Positions 56,724-64,000 of a stretch of 64,000 bases of DNA are shown in pieces. The DNA is taken from assembly GCF_033807575.1 (NCBI RefSeq), contig NC_084720.1:15073570-15137569 (forward strand). The letters run 5' to 3'. The translations under genes were made by a program, and so were the position numbers. Each line of letters starts with the position of its first letter. Position 1 is the first letter of the stretch. Under the pieces are notes generated by a model, which ran no database searches, was not told the origin of the DNA, and saw only the letters and a list, made by a program, of their open reading frames with translations. Origin of the DNA: Cydia pomonella (lineage: Eukaryota > Arthropoda > Insecta > Lepidoptera > Tortricidae).

Positions 56724-56764
56724 CATTGAATGCGTGATGCAGCAGCTGCATTACGCATTCAATG
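56724..56764. repeat. Hairpin, 19-bp arms, 3-nt loop
   Basis: CATTGAATGCGTGATGCAG (56724-56742), CAG, CTGCATTACGCATTCAATG (56746-56764); one mismatch, which is a G-T wobble. Confidence 0.92.
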
Positions 56765-57566
56765 CCATAGAACCTTGTGTCTAACTCATGTATCTACTTA
56801 TATAGTTACATGACACGGTTGAACGGGCTCCGTGTTGCTTCGTAAAAACAAAAAAAAAGTACGGAAACAAGTAAGGGATTTTAAAATATGGAAACTGAAT
56901 TACAGTAAACAGTATTTTCTGTATAGAACCCCCTCTTAAAATATAATCAAAAAGTGAACTAATTTTTCAAAATCGGCTCAATAGTTTTGACACTACGGCA
57001 GAATCAGATCACGTGAATCAGACAAATCTACTGAATTTTACTGTCAAATTCATAACCCTTCCTTTTGGGTTTCCCGTTGTCGGGAGATGAAATGGTTATC
57101 ATGAATGTAAAGGATTTTCGAGACTGAATATATGCTTTAGTACTCATTATTCGTTAACCAACAAAGCATTCTTTTCATCAACGGAAAATGGATGAGCACT
57201 ACGTATTCATTCATTCAAATCAGATCCAATTTGATTCCAGAGTAACTCTCAAAAATGCTCCCGAGGAAATAATACGCAAAATTATGAGACATTTTGTGTG
57301 TTCAGCGGAATTCTAATTAAAAACAAGGCAAACAGCTGGGGTTGGAACAAAGCCTTAAAATTCGTGCTATTGCTGCGTCCTTAACCAAAGTGTGGAACTG
57401 TGGACTACATTTTGTATACTGAAATAAGGCTGGTAAGGGGACTGTGCCACAATATATCGTAGCTCGTGACATGACACTAAATTAACTATGTTTTAGTAGC
57501 TAGGAAACAATTGTTTTTGTATCCGAATCTTTTCTTTTAAACTATTTATAAAGTTTATGGACACAT
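56765..57566. other. Unassigned
   Basis: 56940-57030 (AAAATCGGCTCAATAGTTTT) resembles the end of a generic interspersed repeat. No gene. Confidence 0.35.
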
Positions 57567-57695
57567 GTGGTGGACACGGATCTGCGTGAGCTCCACGTTG
57601 AAGACTGGCGAGAAATTGCTCAGGACCGGGATCAGTGGCGAACAGTAGTGATGGAGGTCAAGACAGACTTTGGGTCGCTGCGCCAGAGGAGTAAG
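57567..57695 (+). pseudogene. LINE C-terminal tail
   Basis: The plus strand reads VVDTDLRELHVEDWREIAQD, then RDQWRTVVMEVK, and reaches a stop at 57693-57695. DLRxLHVEDWRxIAQDRDQWR is the characteristic end of a moth LINE polyprotein. The last dozen residues depart from that pattern, suggesting a frameshift near 57660. The minus-strand frame 57555-57776 is its shadow. Confidence 0.82.
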
Positions 57696-57920
57696 TAAGT
57701 GTGGACACATAAACCAAAAATACATCAGTATGTTATAGGTACAAAACATTTTGTCATTAAAAAAATCAAAGAACACAATTTAAAACAAACTGAACAATAA
57801 ACAATTAGACTTGGCGCGCAAGTTGTAATGACAATGACCTTGTATTACAAATCATTTCTGAAACCGTACATATATTGTACAAAAGGTACTTGTGACACTT
57901 GACAGTATAGTTAGTTTTGT
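57696..57920. other. Spacer, nothing recognised
   Basis: AT-rich. Confidence 0.35.
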
Positions 57921-58302
57921 TGGACCCGGGTATGTCCTTTGGACCCGGGTATGTCCTTAAACTACGTCCACAAGAGAGGTATGGGCATTGTGAATGTCAT
58001 CTCGCTCTGTGTGGTAGGGCACAGCACAGCGGATGTCATTCCAGATCTAGAGCAGAGCCCAACTGGGGAAGTACCTCCACCTTACAGAAAATCGCAGCCA
58101 AATAACACTAGACCCTACTCATAGTGTTGTGTTCCTGCCGGTGAGTAAGGTTGCCAGAGCTCAACGAGGGTGGGAGGGGGTTAGGGTCGGCAACGCGCAT
58201 GTAACTCCTCTGGAGTTGCAGGCGTACATAGGCTACGGATACTGCTTACCATCAGGCAGGCCATATGCTTGTTTGCTACCGACGTAGTATAAAAAAAAAA
58301 GA
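57921..58302 (+). mobile_element. Poly(A)-tailed retroelement (SINE or truncated LINE)
   Basis: The left edge is an exact tandem duplication of the 19-mer TGGACCCGGGTATGTCCTT (57921-57939, 57940-57958). The body contains TACGTCCACAAGAGAGGTAT, GGGCACAGCACAGCGGATGT and CCTGCCGGTGAGTAAGGTTG. It ends CTTACCATCAGGCAGGCCAT, then GACGTAGTATAAAAAAAAAA. The 3' end resembles that of the LINE at 24396-24465. The open frames 57917-58124 may be remnants of the parent element's protein. This sequence type is frequent in Lepidoptera. Confidence 0.8.
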
Positions 58303-59121
58303 ATATGAAACCATCTAATTTATTCCAACTGATCAACAATATTTGAGACATCAAAGTCGCATATACCACTATTTGTTATTAATATTTAATTTTGTAGTAT
58401 GATATGATAGTATTGTGACCTCTCCTTTTTCGGATCGTTATGTTTATGGTTTATCTATCATTCTTAGCAGCCTCTATAAAAATATTCAATTCAAACTTTT
58501 AACTGAATTACTCGAATCTGATTCAAAGAAAAAGGACATAGAAAATTGGCTCGGTTCTCTGGAATACTGCAAATAGTGCATTTGGAACTTTTCTTTATCC
58601 TCTGCTATCATGCCCTCATATTCTATTCTTGGCACAGCGTTGACGTATATTTGCAATCTTACTTTTACATAGCGTTTTAAAATTTAACTCGTAAACGAGT
58701 TTAAGCTTTAAGCAGTTTTTCATTTTAACGTATTAACCTAGCTTTGTTTTAGCTAGAGCTCGCTTTATTAAATATGCAAAAAGGAACCCACATTTTGTCT
58801 GCCATTAGGTAGCCTTGTCGTATTTCTCCATTAGGTTACATTAAGAGCGCACATTTATTAGCTCGGATACATAATAGCAATAAACGCCTAATGCTTGTAT
58901 GTTTCTGTTTTCTTATTAATGTGTTCTGTAATCGCTGGGTCCGCAATTTATCTTCGGGCATGAGTTATTGTTGGTTGATAGTGTCGGGTTTAATCTAGAT
59001 TAAGAGTAACCTATGAGCTACATTTTGGGGCGTTTAGATTTCTTGAGCAAAATGCCCTAGCTCATGTAGATTATCTAGAAAAAGAAATAATTTTTCTTCG
59101 AATACCTTAATGTTATAGTAT
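58303..59121. other. Nothing recognised
   Basis: AT-rich; no gene. Confidence 0.35.
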
Positions 59122-59478
59122 ACTAGCTTTTGCCCGTGTCTTTGTCTGCGTGGAATGATGATGATGATTAATAAAAACTGCCCTATATTTTCCCCTTTTA
59201 TACTTGAAATTATACTAAATGTAAAAATTACCTAAATAACAATTAATTTTAAACACAAATAACTCTATTACTAACCAAAAATGATGCTACTTACTTATTA
59301 GAATTTAATAATTACTATTCTCCTTTTGACCCTTTTGTAATCTGCAGCGAAAGAAAAGGCTTTTTATTTTATTTATTTATATTAATCCTCAGACTTATAA
59401 CGATTCAGCGGTTTAATCGTTAAGAGGAAACAAACAGACAGATAGAATAACTTTCTTATTTTATAATATTATTATGGA
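59122..59478 (+). repeat. Dispersed repeat K, near-complete
   Basis: Starts ATACTAGCTTTTGCCCGTGT, then CTTTGTCTGCGTGGAAT; ends CAGACAGATAGAATAACTTT, then ATAATATTATTATGGAT. These are the two ends of one of the commonest lepidopteran interspersed repeats (ACTAGCTTTTGCCCGCG-CTTCG to AATATTAGTATGGAT). The candidate LTR begins 6 bp beyond its right end. Confidence 0.75.
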
Positions 59479-59483
59479 TATTA

Positions 59484-59902
59484 TGTTTCGTATGTTTATT
59501 GTCGAATAAATGACTAGCATAAACCGTGGGGACTCACCTGTGACGTGGTCTGCAACTTCCTCAGGGGCCCCTGGTTTGGTTCCTTCGATGGTGAAATGTC
59601 GTTATCTCACAGGCTGGCGTCGGGAGACGATTTCTATTTATGCTGTACACTGTGTCAATTTGATTTTGGGTTTTTCGACTCAAGCTTCGACGGAGCGAGC
59701 AGATATCGCGCGTTTCGATTTGGAGATCGTTGGCAAGAGAGAATGGCAACACTCGAGCTTCGGTGTTGCGCGCTTTGAGAAAAGCGTTCCGTTTCAGGCT
59801 TATCCCGTTTGGAATATGCTAGTCCATGAAGTATTAATTGATTTTAAAATAATAAACGAAAATACGTAGTATTTGTGCGTACATATACAAAAGTACCGAA
59901 CA
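59484..59902 (-). repeat. Candidate 3' LTR, about 419 bp
   Basis: On the minus strand it starts TGTTCGGTAC right after GGTCGGCGGCA and ends CGAAACA, giving TG...CA ends with short imperfect inverted termini (TGTTCGG / TGTTTCG). A TATA-like CATAAATAG lies near 59631-59643, and an AATAAA polyadenylation signal at 59495-59500 close to the end. Without the second LTR the boundaries are inferred. The overlapping plus-strand frame 59510-59869 is not a gene. Confidence 0.65.
59631..59643 (-). promoter_or_regulatory. Possible LTR TATA box
   Basis: CATAAATAG on the minus strand inside the candidate LTR; the position suits a U3/R boundary. By pattern only. Confidence 0.35.
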
Positions 59903-59992
59903 TGCCGCCGACCATAAAATAATACTTATTTTATTTAAGAACTACTATGCTAACTTAGGACTAAAACATGTAATGCTATACCTAAGTGATGC

Positions 59993-62900
59993 CTATTCAA
60001 CAGGCAGGGGGCAGACCTTAAGTACAGGTCGCTTGGTAAGAGTACTACCGATGCGTACAGTTACGACTCTGGTAATACCGTCGGCGCCGGGATGCAGTTG
60101 ATGCACGCGCGCGAGACGCCATTGCAGTGGTGGCAGTGTGTTGTCTATCAACACTACTACAGAACCCTCCCGAAGGGGTGTGTTAGTATTGTCGTGGAAC
60201 CATTTACCTCTTGGTTGTAGCTGGTGTAAATATTCTACGCTCCAGCGTTTCCAAAAATGTTGAACAGCTTGTTGAATAACCTGCCATCTAGCGAGGCGGT
60301 TTGGGTTGTCGTTAGACAAGTCAAATTCAGGTAAAGACGTTAATGGTTCCCCGATGAGGAAATGTCCAGGAGTCAGGGGTAATGGATCAGTAGGATCATT
60401 ACTAAGTAGACACAGAGGTCTTGAATTACATACCGCTTCAATTTGACAAATCAAAGTGTTAAATTCGTCCTGAGTTAGTTTTAGTGTACCTATGACACGA
60501 TGTAAGTGTCGTTTCAGACTACCTACGGCTCGTTCGACGAGACCGGCAAAATGCGAAGCATATGGAGGATTAAACTGCCAGGTGATTTGCATGTTTGTCA
60601 GCTGGTTGTTTATAGCAGTCTGATTTGACTCGTTTCGCAGAAACGTGTAAAGTTCGGAAAGATACCTGTCACAACCTACGAAATTCCGTCCGCAGTCAGA
60701 ACGGATTGTTTTGCAATACCCGCGTCGGGATATGAACCTACGCAATGCGTTTAGAAAAGACTCGGTTGAAAGATCGGGAACTAATTCCAAATGGATTGCT
60801 TTCGTTGATTGGCAAACGAACACGCATACGTATGATTTATAAACTTTCGCGTTACGAAGTTTACTTGATTTAAGGAAGAAGTGTCCTGCAAAGTCAACGG
60901 AAGTATTTAAGAAGGGACGAAGTGATCGAACCCTAGTAGTAGGTAACTGAGCCATGGATGGCTGCGGTGCAACAGGTCGTGCACGAACACAAGATACGCA
61001 GCGTCGTGTACGCATACGTACAGCATCGCGAGCACACAGGATCCAGTAGGTCTGTGCGAGGGCAAACTGCAAAGTTTGGGGTCCCACATGTAAATGTGTT
61101 TTATGATAGTAATCAATGAGAAGATTCGTGAAGTGATGTTTCTTGGGTAACAAAATCTGATGCTTGGCATCATACGGAACATTGGCCCGATTTATTCTGC
61201 CGCCGACCCTGAGAAGTCCGGCATCGTCCAAGAAAGGTTTCAGTTTCTGAAGACGTTTTGTACATCTATCATCGTCCTTGAGACGCGAGATGTCTTCGGA
61301 GAAATAGTCACTTTGAACAAGTGATATAATTCGACTGAGAGCTTGTTTTGTCTCAGGAACCGTGATATGTTTAGTCGTCGGACTGTTAGCCTTACGACAT
61401 TTATTTATGATTCGTAACATATACGAAATGACGCGTAGCATCCTTGGAAGCGAAGAAAATCGCTCAATGAACTCTAAATTATTAGGTTCTTTGGTTTGTG
61501 TGACAAGAACATGCTTACGACGTTCTTCGTCGGTGTGACATACGACGTTAGTCTTAGGCCACTCAGACTCATTTTTACTGAGCCAAGCTGGTCCCGTGAA
61601 CCATAGTTGATGGTTCAACTGAGATGGGAGAACACCACGAGACGCAGGGTCTGCGGGGTTGTCTGCGGATTGAACGTGGTGCCACTGTGAGGCAGGCACG
61701 TTGCTTGTTGTCTCCGCTATGCGGTTAGACACGTATGTCCGCCACTTGTCTGGAGATGAACGCAACCAGGCAAGAGTTATAGTGGAATCGGACCAAGCGT
61801 AGACTTGGTCGAAAGACAATCTACTGCTGTAAGCAGTGAGGACCTTTTTTACCAATTTTGACAGTAAATGAGCAGCGCATAGTTCCAATCTCGGGATAGT
61901 AAGCCGTTTCAAAGGCGCAATTTTTGTTTTGCCTATGAGAAGGTGGGTGCTGATAGCACCGTTCGAGTCAACGACACGAATATAGACGCAGGCGGCGTAC
62001 GCCTTTTCAGAGGCGTCTGAAAAGCCATGAAGTGACACTTGATGTGTACTCGGAAGCACGTGACGAGGTAACGCGATGTCTTGCAATAACGGCAATTCGT
62101 CGATGAACCGAAACCACAAGTCACAGATACCCTGTGGAGAGGCAGAATCCCAACCTGAGCCTGATACCCATAAAAGTTGGATTAAATGCTTTACAAATAC
62201 CGTCACTGGACTTAGGAATCCGAGGGGATCGTAGATTTTAGCGATTTCTGCTAGCATTATACGTTTCGTACATTTGCGCGAGTTAGCCACTCCATCCGTT
62301 TGGTAGGTGAAAATATCAGATTTAGGGTTCCACTTGAGCCCTAAGACCTTGACAGAAGTGTCAGTGTCAAGTGCTGACAGAATAAGAGCGTCATCATGAT
62401 TGGAAGCATCATCATTTAAATGCGATAAGAACTCAGCACTATTACTGGTCCATTTGCGGAGTTCGAACGTTCCTGCTTTACAAATGGAAAGTAGCTGATG
62501 CTGAAGAGTGAGAGCATCTTCAACCGTATTAGCTCCAGTAACGACATCATCAACGAATACTTCGTTACGAAGTACTTGCGAGGCAAGTGGAAAGTTAGCA
62601 GCTTCATCAATTGCTAATTGACGAAGTGTGCGCAAGGCTAGAAAAGGCGCGGAAGCGACGCCGAATGTGACAGAGCACATACGATATTCCTTGACGGGAT
62701 CATGGGGAGAGAATCTCCAAAGAATCCGATGAAAGTCACGGTGTTCTTTACAAAGACCAATGTAGCGATACATCATTTTGAGATCAGCCGTAAAGACGAT
62801 TTTATGAAGTCTATACTTCAGTAAAGTTTCAGAAATGTCCTGATGCAATTTCTGACCAGTGAGAAGATTATCGTTAAGAGAACGACCTGATGTAGTTTTG

Positions 62901-64000
62901 CATGAGGCGTCGTACACAATGCGATACTTCGTAGTCGATGCGGAACCCTTCACCACAATGTGGTGGGGTAGGTAGTAGGGGGGAGTGCCAGGACTCGCTG
63001 AGTCTGTCACTGGCTCCATATGTCCCAAGTCTAAATATTCTTGGATACATTTATTATAATTCTCACGTAAGGCAGGGTCGCGAGACAGGCGTGCCTCTAG
63101 TTTAGTTAAACGTGAGAGAGCTATAGCACGAGAATCGCCCAATGGCGGAGCGTTCTCCTTGAAGGGTAGGGAAACTGTATATTTCCCATTTGCATCTCGT
63201 CTGTGAGTATCAACGAAGATAGACTCACAGCGCAGTTCTTCTTTTGTAAGATGTGGATGTTCTGGTATGGATTCCAATTCCCAGAACTTTTGAAGTTTCA
63301 TGTCAAGTTGGCAAGTACTCAAGTTGACACTAAGTCGTTTCATACTGTCATATGAAATTCTACCACCTAACATATAACCAAAAATGCTGTTGATGGCCAC
63401 GGGTGTGCCCGGTGAACCCTTGATATTGTCCAGTAGTAGTATGCTATCCAGATAGTCAGATCCCAGTAGCAGTTCAACGGGCCGCGTCGAGCGCAGTTCT
63501 GGGTCCGCTAAATCAAGATTTTGTAGGTGTGGGAACTTCTGAATATCCCCAATTGATTTAGGGATATTAGCAGTGTAGCTTGTAAGGTTAGGTAAGATAA
63601 GAGCTTCGATGTGAAGCTTCGGCTCGGGTTTGTTGTGGGGCGTGACCTCGCACAACACGTAACCACGTGGTTGGACTTCGCCACCAATGCCGGTGAGAGT
63701 GGTACTCGTCTGCGCGGAGTACCGCGGCAGGCCGAGACGTTGGACGCACGACTCAGAAATGAGCGTGGTCTGCGCTCCTTGGTCCACAAGGGCGCGAACG
63801 GACCGCGGCGAGTAAGGCCCCTGGTTCAGGGGTCGTAAATTTACAAGCGCAGTCGTGAGTAAGACCGTACAGTTCTTACTCGAAGGGTGCTCCGTAGCTC
63901 CATGTAATGGAGTGGGCGTGTAGGTTTCCGCTACTGAGCGCAACTCAGGGGAAGACGAAGACTCCGTAGTCAGTAAGACGTTTGGAGAGGGCGCATCTTC
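59993..64000 (-). CDS. pol: BEL/Pao pol polyprotein (5'-partial)
   Basis: The frame is open from the window edge (no stop in the 19 codons before TTG at 63941-63943, so that TTG is not a real start) to TAG at 59993-59995. Residues below count from 63943. Aspartic protease: ALVDQGAQTTLI, Asp54, with DQG instead of DSG/DTG. Reverse transcriptase: RIVYDAS (341-347), first catalytic Asp387 in FTADLKM, FVDD box Asp465-Asp466. RNase H: Asp643 in GFSDAS, Glu687 in PRLEL, Asp719 in AWSDST, then ADNPADPASRG. Integrase: His947/His952 and Cys982/Cys985 zinc site, then Asp1017 (SVDFAG), Asp1083 (IRSDCGRNF), Glu1137 (GLVERAVG). The last about 110 residues are the conserved BEL/Pao C-terminal domain. It would process, reverse-transcribe and integrate the element. 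No stop or frameshift, so possibly recently active. Frames inside it on either strand are shadows. Confidence 0.97.
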   Translation of the reverse strand, partial: EDAPSPNVLLTTESSSSPELRSVAETYTPTPLHGATEHPSSKNCTVLLTTALVNLRPLNQGPYSPRSVRALVDQGAQTTLISESCVQRLGLPRYSAQTSTTLTGIGGEVQPRGYVLCEVTPHNKPEPKLHIEALILPNLTSYTANIPKSIGDIQKFPHLQNLDLADPELRSTRPVELLLGSDYLDSILLLDNIKGSPGTPVAINSIFGYMLGGRISYDSMKRLSVNLSTCQLDMKLQKFWELESIPEHPHLTKEELRCESIFVDTHRRDANGKYTVSLPFKENAPPLGDSRAIALSRLTKLEARLSRDPALRENYNKCIQEYLDLGHMEPVTDSASPGTPPYYLPHHIVVKGSASTTKYRIVYDASCKTTSGRSLNDNLLTGQKLHQDISETLLKYRLHKIVFTADLKMMYRYIGLCKEHRDFHRILWRFSPHDPVKEYRMCSVTFGVASAPFLALRTLRQLAIDEAANFPLASQVLRNEVFVDDVVTGANTVEDALTLQHQLLSICKAGTFELRKWTSNSAEFLSHLNDDASNHDDALILSALDTDTSVKVLGLKWNPKSDIFTYQTDGVANSRKCTKRIMLAEIAKIYDPLGFLSPVTVFVKHLIQLLWVSGSGWDSASPQGICDLWFRFIDELPLLQDIALPRHVLPSTHQVSLHGFSDASEKAYAACVYIRVVDSNGAISTHLLIGKTKIAPLKRLTIPRLELCAAHLLSKLVKKVLTAYSSRLSFDQVYAWSDSTITLAWLRSSPDKWRTYVSNRIAETTSNVPASQWHHVQSADNPADPASRGVLPSQLNHQLWFTGPAWLSKNESEWPKTNVVCHTDEERRKHVLVTQTKEPNNLEFIERFSSLPRMLRVISYMLRIINKCRKANSPTTKHITVPETKQALSRIISLVQSDYFSEDISRLKDDDRCTKRLQKLKPFLDDAGLLRVGGRINRANVPYDAKHQILLPKKHHFTNLLIDYYHKTHLHVGPQTLQFALAQTYWILCARDAVRMRTRRCVSCVRARPVAPQPSMAQLPTTRVRSLRPFLNTSVDFAGHFFLKSSKLRNAKVYKSYVCVFVCQSTKAIHLELVPDLSTESFLNALRRFISRRGYCKTIRSDCGRNFVGCDRYLSELYTFLRNESNQTAINNQLTNMQITWQFNPPYASHFAGLVERAVGSLKRHLHRVIGTLKLTQDEFNTLICQIEAVCNSRPLCLLSNDPTDPLPLTPGHFLIGEPLTSLPEFDLSNDNPNRLARWQVIQQAVQHFWKRWSVEYLHQLQPRGKWFHDNTNTPLREGSVVVLIDNTLPPLQWRLARVHQLHPGADGITRVVTVRIGSTLTKRPVLKVCPLPVE

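Larger units (their letters stand above)
59484..64000 (-). mobile_element. BEL/Pao LTR retrotransposon (3' part; 5' part outside window)
   Basis: On the minus strand the window shows, in transcription order, an intact pol reading frame (from beyond 64000 to 59993), about 90 bp of AT-rich spacer, GGTCGGCGGCA, and a candidate 3' LTR. The domain order protease, reverse transcriptase, RNase H, integrase without an intervening envelope gene is that of BEL/Pao elements. The 5' LTR, primer-binding site and gag lie beyond the right edge, so completeness and LTR divergence cannot be judged. Base composition is visibly richer in G+C than the surrounding AT-rich DNA. Confidence 0.95.

Noticed and set aside
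59510..59869. 119-codon plus-strand open frame
   Set aside because: It lies antisense inside the candidate BEL/Pao LTR and shows no domain.
63941..63943. Start of the pol frame at this TTG
   Set aside because: The reading frame stays open to the window edge, TTG is not a usual eukaryotic start, and gag or upstream pol is expected further right.

Overview
This window looks like non-coding nuclear DNA from a moth or butterfly (Lepidoptera). It is AT-rich and has no bacterial or viral gene organisation. Its repeat families are ones I recognise from lepidopteran genomes: tRNA-headed SINEs with GATGATG or ATTATT tails, jockey-like and RTE-like LINE tails, many short inverted-repeat elements, and a BEL/Pao retrotransposon. 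I placed the order by recognition, not by database search. I recognise no host protein-coding exon, rRNA gene, functional tRNA gene or CRISPR array. Most open frames of 60-120 codons here are chance or lie antisense to LINE remnants.

Layout. Positions 1-6100 hold short inverted-repeat elements (117-244, 1024-1116, 1197-1680, 3437-4012, 5477-5597), a diverged tandem duplication (1676-2515) and several dispersed repeats. A 41-bp minisatellite of about 11.6 units lies at 7391-7866; every unit is built on the palindrome ATTATCGCGATAAT or a close variant. Positions 9381-18115 hold more MITEs, a SINE with a 13-bp target duplication (12884-13109), LINE reverse-transcriptase and RNase H relics on the minus strand (13910-14290, 16225-16500) and a head-to-tail array of one MITE family (17174-17710). 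Positions 19325-31000 hold tRNA-derived SINEs (one with a 12-bp target duplication, 26209-26526) and several LINE tails. Positions 31563-47490 carry a textbook hAT-type MITE with a perfect 8-bp duplication (35992-36137), several fold-back elements and long perfect hairpins. Positions 48411-57560 are nearly featureless. Positions 57567-59478 hold a LINE tail, a poly(A)-tailed retroelement and a dispersed repeat.

The only long coding region is at the right end. It is the pol gene of a BEL/Pao LTR retrotransposon on the minus strand, 59993 to beyond 64000. It is uninterrupted for more than 1,330 codons, with protease, reverse transcriptase, RNase H, integrase and C-terminal domains in order and all catalytic residues visible except an unusual Asp-Gln-Gly protease triad. 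A candidate LTR follows at 59484-59902. Its 5' LTR, gag region and pol start lie outside the window.

The genes do not form a host pathway. The autonomous LINEs, now broken, are plausible past helpers for the SINEs. The MITEs would have depended on DNA transposases not present here. The window is best read as an intergenic or intronic transposon graveyard with one young-looking retrotransposon. I found no convincing new multi-gene system. The most unusual non-transposon structure is the palindromic 41-bp minisatellite.
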